Assembly: GCA_033549345.1 (NCBI GenBank)
Contig: JAWSUT010000016.1
Coordinates: 1 to 64,000, forward strand
Direction: 5' to 3'
Source of the DNA: JAWSUT01 sp033549345
GTDB lineage: Bacteria > Bacillota > Dethiobacteria > Dethiobacterales > Dethiobacteraceae
DNA length: 64,000 bases
The position numbers and the translations under genes are program-made. The notes under the pieces were generated by a model. It saw nothing but the letters and a program-made list of their open reading frames with translations, was not told where the DNA came from and made no database searches. This document shows, piece by piece, positions 33,788 through 42,486 of the stretch. Positions within the stretch are counted from its first letter, which is position 1. Each line of letters begins with the position of its first letter.

Positions 33788-34579
33788 TTATCTGATCAGG
33801 CGGCGATGCATCAGGCGCAGCGGTAGGGGAAATATCAGGGTGATGAAGACTGCAAGCCAGAGGACATGCAGAAAAAGCACGGGTGAGATTGTTCCCATCG
33901 TTAAGCTGCGTAATAACACCACAATGTGGTAGAGCGGCAGAAACCAGGCAGCCGTCTGGACTGCATCCGGCAGGGATTCAATGGGGAAAAAGACACCGGA
34001 AAAAAGAAACATTGGCGTGACCACAAGTGTAAAGAAATAAGAAAAGGAATCAATCTTGGGCACCAGGCCTGTCCAAATCATCCCCAGTTCCGCAAAGACA
34101 AAACCGCAGAGAATCAGAACAAAGGGGATGAGCAGCGCAAACGGTGAAGGCACCAGTCCCAGAAATGTAATGACCAGGAGAATAACGCTTCCATAAAGCA
34201 GACTTTTAAATACACCGGAAAGAAGCTCTCCGGTCACCACTTCATCGAGTTCAACCGGTGTTGCTGTAATAGCATGAAATATTTTCTGGTAATGCATCCG
34301 GACATACGATTCATACGTGCACTCAGCAGAGGATGCCCACATGGCAGATGAGGCAATCATTCCCGGTGCAATAAACTGGATGTATGACATGCCGCGGATT
34401 TCGCCGACAAAAGCACCAAGACCCCAGCCCATGGCGGTAAGATACAGCAGCGGCTCAATGAAATTAAAAGCAATATTTGTTTTCCAGGTTTTGCGGAAGA
34501 CGGCCAGATTGCGGGAAAAGACACGCAGGGCATATCGGTTTAAATTCAGATATGGTTTGACGAGCTTATTCACTGCCAA
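33788..34579 (-). CDS. ABC-2 permease, NodJ-like
   Basis: A 263-residue membrane protein with six helices and the ABC-2 layout, including FIEPLLYLTAMGWGLG, the RMHYQKIFHAITATPVELDEVV loop and the FLFSGVFFPIESLP re-entrant segment. It belongs to the NodJ/DrrB group of exporters. Its start overlaps the end of the ATPase gene by 14 bp. The substrate is unknown (polysaccharide, lipid or drug are options). Confidence 0.85.
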   Translation of the reverse strand: MAVNKLVKPYLNLNRYALRVFSRNLAVFRKTWKTNIAFNFIEPLLYLTAMGWGLGAFVGEIRGMSYIQFIAPGMIASSAMWASSAECTYESYVRMHYQKIFHAITATPVELDEVVTGELLSGVFKSLLYGSVILLVITFLGLVPSPFALLIPFVLILCGFVFAELGMIWTGLVPKIDSFSYFFTLVVTPMFLFSGVFFPIESLPDAVQTAAWFLPLYHIVVLLRSLTMGTISPVLFLHVLWLAVFITLIFPLPLRLMHRRLIR

Positions 34580-35492
34580 ACCTCCTGCCTGTCAGTTTGA
34601 GGAAAACATCTTCCAGGTTGGCCGGCCGCTGTACAAGCGATTCCACACCGGGGAAATGCCGCACGGCAGTTAAAGCCTTCTGGGTATGATCTCCGGGATG
34701 AATGTAGAGTGTTTCCCCGATAGAGAGGTGGCCACGAACGTAAGGTCGTGTCGTATTCAGCAGTGATTCGTGTTCTTCCCGCGCAATCCCCGCTTCCAGC
34801 ACCTGCGTGCCGATGTGTTTTTTAATTAAGTCTGCCGGCTTTCCTTCCTCTAGAATTCTGCCTTCGTCCATGATAATAATCCTGTCACATAGCTGGCTGG
34901 CCTCTTCCAGGTAATGGGTTGTCAGAACCAGGGTGAGCCCGGTTCTTTTCATGTGTTTGAGGTGCTGCCAGATATGGTGGCGGGCTTCCGGGTCCAGGCC
35001 TGTGGTAGGCTCATCGAGGATTAACACAGAAGGTTTATTCATCATGGCACGGGCAATGGTGAGGCGTCTTTTCATGCCCCCGGAGAGTTCTTCCACCTCA
35101 GTATTCATTTTAGTTGTCAGGCCAAAAAAGTCCAGTTGTTCCCGGGCACGCGTATGGGCAACATCCCGCCTGATACCATAATAAGAAGCGTAGACAATCA
35201 GGTTTTCCAGAACTGTCAGCTCCAGGTCGAGGTTGTTTTCCTGGGGCACCACACCCAGGCCCGCCTTGATGCGGCGGGTGTGGGTACGGGTATCATGGCC
35301 CAGCACATGCAGCGTCCCGCCGTCAGCAGGCAGAAAACAGTAGATCATGGCAACCGTTGTGGTTTTGCCGGCACCGTTTGGCCCCAGAATTCCGAAATAC
35401 TCTCCGGCGGGAATGGTAAAATCAATATTGTCCACTGCCGTCAGGGAACCATATCGTTTTTGAAGATTATGTGCTTCCACTGCGTTTTCCAT
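34566..35492 (-). CDS. ABC exporter ATP-binding protein, NodI-like
   Basis: A 308-residue ATPase with GPNGAGKTT, signature EELSGGMKRRLTIARA, Walker B VLILDEPTTGLD and a C-terminal domain typical of DrrA/NodI proteins. It pairs with the overlapping permease to make a two-gene exporter. ATG 35492 is favoured over 35501 because AAGGTG lies at a workable distance. Regulation is not evident. Confidence 0.87.
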   Translation of the reverse strand: MENAVEAHNLQKRYGSLTAVDNIDFTIPAGEYFGILGPNGAGKTTTVAMIYCFLPADGGTLHVLGHDTRTHTRRIKAGLGVVPQENNLDLELTVLENLIVYASYYGIRRDVAHTRAREQLDFFGLTTKMNTEVEELSGGMKRRLTIARAMMNKPSVLILDEPTTGLDPEARHHIWQHLKHMKRTGLTLVLTTHYLEEASQLCDRIIIMDEGRILEEGKPADLIKKHIGTQVLEAGIAREEHESLLNTTRPYVRGHLSIGETLYIHPGDHTQKALTAVRHFPGVESLVQRPANLEDVFLKLTGRRFGSE

Positions 35493-35672
35493 CGGTGTCA
35501 CCTTCTTTGTTTAATCGCGATTTCATCTTACCGTATAGGGAAATATCATGCAAGCCTTGGCCAGATTGCCCGAAATTGTCGTTTTGTGCAAAGTATGGCT
35601 TGTTTTTTTTACCCGGTATTAGATAAAATAGGAGGGAGCATCTTTTGCTCTTATTTTTGGGAGGGATACATG

Positions 35673-37658
35673 ATGACAATTGAACATTTGGCCATCAATA
35701 CAATACGCTTCCTGGCGGTGGATGCTGTGGAAGCTGCAAATTCAGGCCATCCGGGCTTGCCCATGGGTGGCGCTACCATGGCGTATTCACTTTGGTCAGG
35801 ATTTATGAAGCACAGCCCCAGTGACCCGGCCTGGCCAAACCGCGACAGATTTGTTCTTTCGGCAGGGCATGGTTCCATGCTGCTGTATTCTCTTTTACAC
35901 CTGTTCGGCTACGATCTGCCTTTGGACGAGTTGAAGAATTTCAGGCAGTGGGGAAGTAAAACGCCGGGCCACCCTGAATACGGCCACACTGTGGGAGTGG
36001 AAACAACCACCGGACCGTTGGGACAGGGTTTTGCCAATGCCGTGGGCATGGCTTTGGCAGAAAGACGCCTGGCGGCTGAATTTAACAAGCCGGACTACCC
36101 GCTGGTCGACCATTATACCTATGTGTATACCGGCGACGGCTGTATGATGGAAGGGATTACCTCTGAAGCGGCTTCCCTGGCAGGCCATTTAAAGCTGGGT
36201 CGTTTAATCTGCCTTTATGATGATAACCAAATCACCATTGACGGCAGTACGGAAGTTGCCTTCACCGAAGATGTGGCCAAGCGTTATGAGGCGTATGGCT
36301 GGCAGGTCCTCAGAGTAAACGACGGCACCGATTTACAGGCAATCGGCAGCGCCATTAAAGAGGCAAGGGGTGATCAGGATCGCCCTTCTCTGATTTTGGT
36401 TCGTACAGCGATTGGGTACGGCAGCCCCGGCAAACAGGGCAGTGCGGAAGCACACGGCGCTCCCCTGGGGGCAGACGAGGTAAGAAAGACCAAAGAAAAC
36501 CTCAACTGGCCCGTAGAGCCGGCATTTTATGTGCCCGACGAGGTGCGGGATCATTTTGCCGAGATAGGCAAAGCCCTGGCAGCGCAAAAAAGTGAATGGG
36601 ACAGGCTGATGTCGGCATACCGTGAAGCGTTCCCTGACGAGGCGGCACGCTGGGATGCCTGGCATGCCAAAGAGATCCCGGCGGAGCTGGAGAATGATCC
36701 GGATCTCTGGAAGTTTGAGAAGCCTGCCGCAACCCGCGCAGCTTCGGGACAGGTTATGCAGGTCCTGGCCAAATATGTGCCCAATCTCATGGGCGGGTCT
36801 GCGGACCTGAACGCATCCACAAAGACCTATTTAAAGGGCCTCGGTGATTATACCGCCACAAACCGAGGGGGTAATAATATCTATTTTGGTGTACGGGAAC
36901 ACGCTATGGCGGCGATGATTTCCGGAATGGCTCTACATGGTGCTCTGCTTCCCTACGCATCTACATTTCTGGCTTTCTTTGATTATATGAAACCCTCTAT
37001 CAGGCTGGCGGCCCTGATGGGGATCAACGTCACTTATGTTTTTACCCATGACAGCATCGGCGTTGGTGAAGATGGCCCCACTCACCAGCCCATTGAGCAC
37101 CTGGCTAATATGCGTTCCATTCCCAATCTTCATGTTCTGCGCCCGGCAGACGGCCGGGAAACGGCGGCAGCCTGGCTCCATGCTCTCAGGCGTACAGACG
37201 GGCCCACCGCTCTTGTCCTTACAAGGCAGAATCTGCCCCAGCTTGCAGGAACCGGAGCACAAGCGGCAAAAGGCGGCTATATACTCAGCCGGGAGGAAGG
37301 AAAGTCGCCCGATCTCATACTTATGGCCACAGGATCCGAAGTGGAGCTGGCGGTAAAGGCCAAAGCTGAGCTGCAAAAACAGGGTGTTGATGTGCGGGTG
37401 GTCAGCCTGATCAGCTGGGAATTGTTCGAGCAGCAGGACCAATCCTACCGCGAACAGGTGCTGCCAAAGGATGTTAAAAAACGTCTTGCGATCGAGATGG
37501 CGCACCCCATGGGTTGGGAACGCTATACAGGCAGCGAGGGCGAAATTGTCGCCATTAACCATTTTGGCGCGTCGGCGCCCGGTGCCGTTCTGATGGAGAA
37601 GTTCGGCTTTACTGTAGACCATGTGGTGGAACGTACTGTTCAACTGCTAAACAAATAA
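35673..37658 (+). CDS. tkt: Transketolase
   Basis: A 661-residue thiamine diphosphate enzyme of the pentose phosphate pathway that transfers two-carbon ketol units. The N-terminal part has SGHPGLPMGGA and the ThDP motif GDGCMMEG...NQITIDG. The pyrimidine domain carries GVREHAMAAMISG and GPTHQPIEHLA, and a C-terminal swivelling domain follows. Length and motifs are complete. Tandem ATGs at 35670 and 35673 follow GGGAGGG, and the second has the better spacing. The open frame running back to 35136 is antisense to the ABC ATPase gene and is not part of it. Confidence 0.96.
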   Translation: MTIEHLAINTIRFLAVDAVEAANSGHPGLPMGGATMAYSLWSGFMKHSPSDPAWPNRDRFVLSAGHGSMLLYSLLHLFGYDLPLDELKNFRQWGSKTPGHPEYGHTVGVETTTGPLGQGFANAVGMALAERRLAAEFNKPDYPLVDHYTYVYTGDGCMMEGITSEAASLAGHLKLGRLICLYDDNQITIDGSTEVAFTEDVAKRYEAYGWQVLRVNDGTDLQAIGSAIKEARGDQDRPSLILVRTAIGYGSPGKQGSAEAHGAPLGADEVRKTKENLNWPVEPAFYVPDEVRDHFAEIGKALAAQKSEWDRLMSAYREAFPDEAARWDAWHAKEIPAELENDPDLWKFEKPAATRAASGQVMQVLAKYVPNLMGGSADLNASTKTYLKGLGDYTATNRGGNNIYFGVREHAMAAMISGMALHGALLPYASTFLAFFDYMKPSIRLAALMGINVTYVFTHDSIGVGEDGPTHQPIEHLANMRSIPNLHVLRPADGRETAAAWLHALRRTDGPTALVLTRQNLPQLAGTGAQAAKGGYILSREEGKSPDLILMATGSEVELAVKAKAELQKQGVDVRVVSLISWELFEQQDQSYREQVLPKDVKKRLAIEMAHPMGWERYTGSEGEIVAINHFGASAPGAVLMEKFGFTVDHVVERTVQLLNK

Positions 37659-37665
37659 GTGCAAA

Positions 37666-37706
37666 ATCCGCTGCAAAATGGGGTCTGACCCTTTTTTGCA
37701 GCGGAT
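37666..37706 (+). terminator. Terminator after tkt
   Basis: ATCCGCTGCAAAA pairs with TTTTGCAGCGGAT around an apical GGGT-CTG-ACCC hairpin. A T-run lies in the distal arm. Confidence 0.75.
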
Positions 37707-37729
37707 AACTTATGGGCAGATTCGAAATC

Positions 37730-37758
37730 TTGACAGGCAGAGGCGGCTGGTTTACAAT
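37730..37758 (+). promoter_or_regulatory. Promoter of the FmdB-like gene
   Basis: TTGACA (37730-37735), 17-bp spacer, TACAAT (37753-37758), 48 bp before the start codon. Confidence 0.75.
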
Positions 37759-37805
37759 AAATGAAAATATCTGGTTGGGTATTGCTTTACCGAAGGAGGG
37801 TTTTG

Positions 37806-38012
37806 ATGCCGACATACGAATTTAACTGTACAAAATGCGACAACCGTTTTGAAGTGCGGGTGCCCATGGCTGGAAAAGAGCAAGTTCGCTGTCCGCAATG
37901 TGAAAGCCAGGAGTTGCGGGAAATTTTTGCCGCAAACATCAGTAAGTCCAGAGGCACTGATAGCCCCTGTGCAACTGACAGCTGCCCCTCAAAGCGTTTT
38001 GGCTTTGGCTGA
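37806..38012 (+). CDS. FmdB-family zinc ribbon protein
   Basis: A 68-residue protein beginning MPTYEFNCTKCDNRFEV with CxxC pairs at about 8-11 and CPQC at about 34-37. These form the zinc ribbon of the FmdB regulatory-protein family. The family's proposed role in formamidase or amide gene regulation is weakly supported. A Cys/Ser-rich tail (CATDSC) follows. GGAGGG precedes ATG 37806. Confidence 0.85.
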   Translation: MPTYEFNCTKCDNRFEVRVPMAGKEQVRCPQCESQELREIFAANISKSRGTDSPCATDSCPSKRFGFG

Positions 38013-38063
38013 GGCTAAGCCTTAAACCTGGGTCACAGGTTTTGTATATTACAGATAAGAAAG

Positions 38064-38097
38064 AAAATCCCGGATTGCATTGCAATCCGGGATTTTT
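38064..38097. terminator. Palindromic bidirectional terminator
   Basis: Arms AAAATCCCGGATTGCA/TGCAATCCGGGATTTT with extra T residues, between the convergent FmdB-like and fprA genes. Confidence 0.9.
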
Positions 38098-38117
38098 TAT
38101 TGCCTTTTTATTGTTGT

Positions 38118-39308
38118 TTACCCAACGTATCCCGCTGCAAGCCGGCGGCCAAACTCACGGCATTTCTCCAGCTCGTCTGTGCCAGGCACCCAATAGACTT
38201 CCATTGTTTCATCAACCAGACTGAAACCGGCCTCTTTGAGGCGGGTACTCATTTTAGCGGTGGCTCCACGGCTCCAGCCGGATGAGCCGAACATAGCCGC
38301 ACGTTTCTTTTTGGGCTTCAGCCCCGTTAAATCATCGAGAAAGGCAGATAGTGCCGGCAGAAAGTCACGGTTAATTGTGGGTGAGCCTGTCACCACCAAT
38401 TCAGAATCCATCACTTCGGCAATAACATCGTTTCTGTCACTGACAGACATCCGGTACATCTTCACTTCCATGCCGCCATCTGTCAGGCCGTCGCTGATGG
38501 CCCGGGCCATTTTGTCGGTGCTGCCCCACATGGTGTCATAGACAATAGTCGCTTTCTTACGGCTCGTACCCTTTGCCCAGTCCACATAGGTATTGATAAT
38601 CCTGGCCGGATCTTTGCGCCAGATAATACCGTGGCTTGGCGCAATCATGTCGATTTCAATACCCATCTCCACAACTTCATTAATCTTTTTTAAAACGAGA
38701 GGGCTAAAAGGCAGCAGGATATTGGCATAATACTTTTTTGCTTCCTGCATGACTTCTGTCATGTCCACTTCATCGTCAAAACGGGAAGAAGTAGCAATAT
38801 GCTGGCCAAAAGCGTCATTTGGCAAAAGCAGTTTTTCTTCAGGTATATAAGTAAACATGCTGTCCGGCCAATGCAGCATCGGCGCTTCCACAAATGCCAG
38901 CGTCCGTTTACCAATTGAGACCGTATCTCCCGTTTTTACCACCTGCATGTTCCAGGAACCGTTAAAATGTTTTTCAATGGCTGGAGCCGCTTTTTCAGAG
39001 CACAGAATTGTGGCCTGCGGTGCTGCTTCCATTACTTTGGGCAGGGCGCCGGAATGATCCATCTCTACATGGTTGACCACTACATATTTCAGTTTTTGCG
39101 GGTCAATCAAGGAACGGATATTTTCCAGAAGCTCATCGCCGAAAGGAGTATAAACGGTATCCACCAATGTAGGTTCCTCGTCGAGAATCAGATAGGCATT
39201 ATACGTGGTCCCTCTATGTGTGGTATACATCGGCCCGTGGAAATAGCGAATATTCCAGTCCAGGGCTCCAACCCAGTAAATATCGTTTTTAATTTCGGTA
39301 TACATCAT
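38118..39308 (-). CDS. fprA: Flavodiiron protein FprA, copy 1
   Basis: A 396-residue A-type flavodiiron protein. The beta-lactamase-like half has the diiron ligand motif HVEMDHSG (about 80-87), LHWPDSMFTY, NDAFGQH and APSHGIIW. The C-terminal half is a flavodoxin with the FMN loop DTMWGSTDKM (about 264). Such enzymes reduce O2 to water or NO to N2O and protect anaerobes. GGAGGTG precedes ATG 39308 with 7-nt spacing. A close paralogue (45986-47176) lies on the same strand, and the two bracket the selenocytochrome island. Confidence 0.94.
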   Translation of the reverse strand: MMYTEIKNDIYWVGALDWNIRYFHGPMYTTHRGTTYNAYLILDEEPTLVDTVYTPFGDELLENIRSLIDPQKLKYVVVNHVEMDHSGALPKVMEAAPQATILCSEKAAPAIEKHFNGSWNMQVVKTGDTVSIGKRTLAFVEAPMLHWPDSMFTYIPEEKLLLPNDAFGQHIATSSRFDDEVDMTEVMQEAKKYYANILLPFSPLVLKKINEVVEMGIEIDMIAPSHGIIWRKDPARIINTYVDWAKGTSRKKATIVYDTMWGSTDKMARAISDGLTDGGMEVKMYRMSVSDRNDVIAEVMDSELVVTGSPTINRDFLPALSAFLDDLTGLKPKKKRAAMFGSSGWSRGATAKMSTRLKEAGFSLVDETMEVYWVPGTDELEKCREFGRRLAAGYVG

Positions 39309-39460
39309 TGGTTCACCTCCATGGGTTTATATGTCAATATTCTCTCTCTTTGCTTTTTCCCCTTTATAATGGGAGTGAATTTTATCAAAATGTAAGAAGT
39401 CGGTTCGGTAAAAAAGAAAAGTTTTGTGCAATTATAATGTGCATCAGAAAAAACATAAAA

Positions 39461-39715
39461 AATTGTTCGCTTAGCTATAGCGTAAAAATTAATAGTATGT
39501 TAAAATAATTACAGCGAAAACCCCAATATTCATAGGCATACTATGCCTATATGGCAACTAGGTAAATCAGTATTATAATTAAGTAAGAGCGTAAATTTTG
39601 CTAACAGCAATAGTTCCTTCCATCATAAATACTAAGTAGTGGATGGTGCGCAGAAACACGTTGGAGCCGAAAAACTACGAAATCATAGGCTAGGCTGACA
39701 TGTGGAAGCGTGATG
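39461..39715 (+). promoter_or_regulatory. Leader copy A (promoter and untranslated leader)
   Basis: This non-coding stretch matches leader copy B at 42487-42740 in conserved blocks: CTTAGCTATAGCG, AATAGTATGTTAAAAT, CATACTA..CCTATAT..AACTAGG, and AATACTAAG. The first block is a near-palindrome and may be an operator. TATGTTAAAAT is the likely -10 region. The rest would form a leader of about 200 nt. In copy A it now precedes a relic of the cytochrome gene and tatA. I could not match it to a known riboswitch. Confidence 0.6.
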
Positions 39716-39830
39716 AAACTTGTAGAACTTTGGTGAAAGAAAATTAGTATTAATAAATATTCTGTGTTAATGCGCAGCTAAAAACAAGTGGACAGGCTCA
39801 GGCCGGACTTGTGAAATACCGCATATGTCG
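39716..39830 (+). pseudogene. Remnant of a selenocytochrome 5' end
   Basis: 39711-39780 aligns with the start of the eleven-haem cytochrome gene (GAAACTTG, TTTGG.GAAAGAA.ATTAGTATTA, GCAGCTA). Then 39791-39820 (GGCTCAGGCCGGACTTGTGAAATACC) aligns with 43076-43102 inside the same gene, after an internal deletion. In-frame stops and the deletion show it is dead. It explains the 480-bp gene-free gap before tatA. Confidence 0.75.
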
Positions 39831-39877
39831 TACCGCTTAAGTAAATCAACCAAAAAAATGATGGAGGTGTAGTCTAA

Positions 39878-40045
39878 GTGTTCTCACGAATCGGTGGCAT
39901 TGAGTTGCTGCTGCTATTGGTTGTGGTTTTGTTGGTTTTCGGCCCCAAAAAATTGCCAGGCATTGGTCAGGCTATTGGTAACGGTATCCGTGAATTTAGA
40001 GACGCTTCAAAGTCCGTTAAGGAAGAAGAAGCAGAAGAGGTTTAA
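39878..40045 (+). CDS. tatA: Twin-arginine translocase subunit TatA, copy 1
   Basis: A 55-residue TatA-type protein: short N-terminus, one membrane helix (about 8-22), the FGPKKLPGIG hinge and an amphipathic helix (GNGIREFRDASKSV), then a short acidic tail. It starts with GTG 39878, preceded by GATGGAGGTG. It forms the size-variable pore of the Tat system that exports folded proteins. The next gene encodes a clear Tat substrate, suggesting a dedicated unit. It is shorter than copy 2 (73 residues). Confidence 0.9.
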   Translation: MFSRIGGIELLLLLVVVLLVFGPKKLPGIGQAIGNGIREFRDASKSVKEEEAEEV

Positions 40046-40182
40046 CTCTTTTGTTTCTTACAAAAGGGTCAATGCATTACCTTTTACTTTTACTTGGCCT
40101 TAAAGTCCTTGCTGCAGTTTTTTAAGGGGAGCTGCTGCGGGGAAGCAACTTTAAGAACTACAACAAACAGGGAGGCTAAACT

Positions 40183-41034
40183 ATGGCGGAAGAGAAAAGA
40201 AAAGAAGAAGTTTCAAGGAGAAAGTTTCTGGTCGGAGCCGGTGCATCTTTGGCCGGTGTCGCATTGGCTGGGGGTTTCGGTGGTCTGCTCACAGGCTGTG
40301 GAGCGCAAACTACTGCTGCGGATCCAGATAACGCAGCAGAACCCGGTGAAGTTGCAGCGGCTGCATGGCCTGTTGCCTATCCAAAGCTTGATCCGGACAA
40401 GGCAGCCGACAGAGGCTTCAAAGCCTACAAAGAGCAAGGCGGCTGAGGCATCGGCGCAGCCCAAGGTCTTTTGGGCTATTTAGCTGAAGAAGCAGGGTAC
40501 CCCTTTAACCAACTGCCAATGGCAGCCTATAAATCCCTTGCCGGCGGTATTGAAGGCTGGGGCTCCATATGCGGTGCATTAATTGCTCCCATTCAATTGA
40601 TTGGCATGGTCGCAGACGGGGAAGAAAAATCTGCAATGATTAATGAGTTACTGTCCTTTTACACACGGCATCCTTTCCCTGAATACCAGACCGGGGAATT
40701 CGACCTGCCACGGGTAACAGTCGGCTCCACCCTTTGCCATGTCTCCGTCACTAAATGGATGGAAGAATCAGGCATGGGGCCGCGCGGAAGCGCCGAGCGG
40801 AAAGCGCGGTGTGCCGGTCTCGTAGCTGATTTATGTAAGTTCACTGCAGATATGTTAAACAAGCATGCTGACGGCACCTTTGCTGCCGGAGAATTTACAC
40901 CTCCGTCAATTGGAGCGGACTGCATGTCTTGCCATGGGGAAAATGTGGAGCCCTATGCTTTTGGTAAAGAAAGTTGCATTGAGTGTCATGCCGACTTGAC
41001 GGGAGACATTCATGCAAAATTCTTAAAAGAATAG
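40183..41034 (+). CDS. Split-Soret-type dihaem cytochrome, Tat lipoprotein, predicted selenoprotein
   Basis: A 283-residue protein read through an in-frame UGA at 40444-40446 (Sec88). The N-terminus has the twin-arginine motif SRRKFL, a hydrophobic core and lipobox LLTGC (Cys39). It is therefore Tat-exported and lipid-anchored. The middle, GG-U-GIGAAQGLLG through ICGALIAP, fits the C_GCAxxG_C_C family, with Sec at the first conserved Cys. Two haem sites, CMSCH (247-251) and CIECH (265-269), are C-terminal as in Desulfovibrio split-Soret cytochrome c. No ribosome site or start follows the UGA, and a SECIS-like hairpin does. Electron partner unknown. Confidence 0.82.
40447..40477 (+). promoter_or_regulatory. 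SECIS-like hairpin of the split-Soret gene
   Basis: Eleven nt after the UGA a perfect 7-bp stem, AGCCCAA (40458-40464) with TTGGGCT (40471-40477), closes a GGTCTT loop. E. coli fdhF also has 11 nt from UGA to the upper stem and an AGGUCU apical loop contacted by SelB, so spacing and loop both match. Confidence 0.8.
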
Positions 41035-41111
41035 CTCCAAGAAGTAAGAAGCAAATTACATGTATTACACTTCTTGCAGGTTATTGAGCAAGCCTTGAAA
41101 TGATTACTAAT

Positions 41112-41149
41112 AGAAGCCAGAATCCGGAATCATAAGGGTTCTGGCTTCT
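41112..41149 (+). terminator. Hairpin between the split-Soret gene and tatA copy 2
   Basis: A 14-bp imperfect stem (AGAAGCCAGAA/TTCTGGCTTCT extended by three pairs). No strong T-run follows, so it may attenuate or protect the transcript end rather than fully terminate. Confidence 0.5.
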
Positions 41150-41233
41150 GTAATCGAACCTCAAGCAAAAGTAAGGCAAAGGAATTCACCCACAAATGTC
41201 GAAATATATTCTTATAGGCGGGAGGTGATATGG

Positions 41234-41455
41234 ATGATTTCCAGAATAGGATTCACTGAACTTCTTGTCGCATTTGGCGTGGCATTGTTAGTCTTTGGGC
41301 CTTCAAAATTGCCCGAAATCGGTAAGGCATTTGGTAGAGGTATCAAAGAATTCAAAGATGCTTCAAAGGAATTAACGGATAGTTTCACAGATGAAAAAGA
41401 AGATAAGAAAGATACAAAAGAAGATAAGAAAGAAACAGATAAAAAAGAAGCTTAA
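41234..41455 (+). CDS. tatA: Twin-arginine translocase subunit TatA, copy 2
   Basis: A 73-residue TatA: MISRIGFTELLVAFGVALLVFGPSKLPEIG membrane and hinge region (given in part), an amphipathic helix (AFGRGIKEFKDASKEL) and a highly charged Lys/Asp/Glu repeat tail. ATG 41234 is 8 nt after GGAGG, and the in-frame GTG at 41225 overlaps that site. It lies directly before tatC. With copy 1 it brackets the Tat-exported cytochrome. No TatB is seen, as usual in Firmicutes. Confidence 0.92.
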   Translation: MISRIGFTELLVAFGVALLVFGPSKLPEIGKAFGRGIKEFKDASKELTDSFTDEKEDKKDTKEDKKETDKKEA

Positions 41456-41535
41456 TTGCAGCAAGAATTACACTATATTGTCGGCGGTAGCGGGCTGAGC
41501 AGTCCTGTTCGCTATTTAAAAAGGAGAGGGGTCAA

Positions 41536-42255
41536 TTGGGGCAAAGAATTAACCCTACAACTGTTATTGATCATCTTGAAGAACTGCGTAAACGGTTGAT
41601 AATTTGCGTGGCCAGTCTGGCTGTTACCACAATTATTGCACTGATTTATGTTGAATTGCTGCGCAGCATTTTGATTCGGCCTGCCGGCGATATACAGCTG
41701 ATTTTTATCTCACCCCCTGAAGCGCTCATGGCAGACTTCCGTTTAGCCTTGATTGCAGGGATTGGTCTGGCCCTTCCTGTGCTTGTCTACCAGTTAATTG
41801 CTTACTTGCTACCGGCATTGGAAAAAAATGAAAAGAAACTGATAATTCCAGGTGTATTTGCAGTTGTACTATTTTTTGCTGCCGGTGTATCGTTTGCGTA
41901 TTATGTCGTTTTTCCTTTTGCAGTTCGCTTTTTCCTGACCTTTGCCACGGAGAGCATACAGCCTATGTTTACCGTGTCCAACTATTTATCATTTGCAACG
42001 AATTTCATTTTTGCTTTTGGCATAGTTTTTCAAATGCCTTTACTCTTTTTTGTCCTGGGGTCGCTCAATATAGTCACTCCGGCATTCTTGAGAAAATCCC
42101 GGAAATTTGCACTCCTGATTATTGTAATCGCTTCAGCGATCTTAACTCCACCGGATGTTGTTTCGCAAATAATGATGGCTATTCCGTTAATGGGTCTTTA
42201 TGAGATAGGTATTTTAATGGTTGTCTTTAGTCAGAGAAAGAAACAGGTGGGTTAA
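41536..42255 (+). CDS. tatC: Sec-independent translocase TatC
   Basis: A 239-residue protein with six membrane helices. The N-terminal signal-peptide-binding motif HLEELRKRLI and the conserved FISPPEALMADFRLALIAG region are present. TatC recognises the RR signal. It begins with TTG 41536 after AAGGAGAGGGG. It completes a minimal TatAC system, with the split-Soret lipoprotein the only clear RR substrate in the window. Confidence 0.94.
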   Translation: MGQRINPTTVIDHLEELRKRLIICVASLAVTTIIALIYVELLRSILIRPAGDIQLIFISPPEALMADFRLALIAGIGLALPVLVYQLIAYLLPALEKNEKKLIIPGVFAVVLFFAAGVSFAYYVVFPFAVRFFLTFATESIQPMFTVSNYLSFATNFIFAFGIVFQMPLLFFVLGSLNIVTPAFLRKSRKFALLIIVIASAILTPPDVVSQIMMAIPLMGLYEIGILMVVFSQRKKQVG

Positions 42256-42265
42256 CTTATTTTTT

Positions 42266-42424
42266 GCCAGAGTTCTCTGACGTGCTCCGTCTGAACTCGC
42301 CAAAATACTGCTCTATGGTGTGCATGAATATGGAGTAAGTGAGCTGAGCTTGGGCTAATAACTGAATGACTGTAACAGAAAACCGGGGCACGTATTGTGC
42401 TTCGGTTTTTGCTTTTAGGGTAAG
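42266..42424 (+). pseudogene. Remnant of a rhodanese gene 3' end with its terminator
   Basis: GCCAGA...CGTGCTCCG.CTG...CTGCTCTATGGTGTGC.TGAA...GAGCTGAGCTT...TAACTGAAT.ACTG.AACA.AAAACCGG.GCAC aligns with 44980-45128, the end of the intact rhodanese gene and its terminator. It lacks a start and its frame is broken (for example TAA in GTAAG). It is the 3' partner of the 39716-39830 scar. Confidence 0.75.
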
Positions 42425-42486
42425 AAGTAGTAAAAAGCAGGCTGAATTATGTGTGAACTGTTACAAATGTTAAAAATATGTTAAAA

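Noticed and set aside
35136..35672. Long N-terminal extension of transketolase
   Set aside because: The frame is open only because it is antisense to the ABC ATPase gene. The ribosome site GGGAGGG and the family's normal N-terminus place the start at 35670/35673.
39461..39715. GEMM (c-di-GMP/cGAMP), cobalamin or c-di-AMP riboswitch
   Set aside because: I looked for the conserved cores (for example GACGCAAAGCC or the B12 box) in both leader copies and did not find them.
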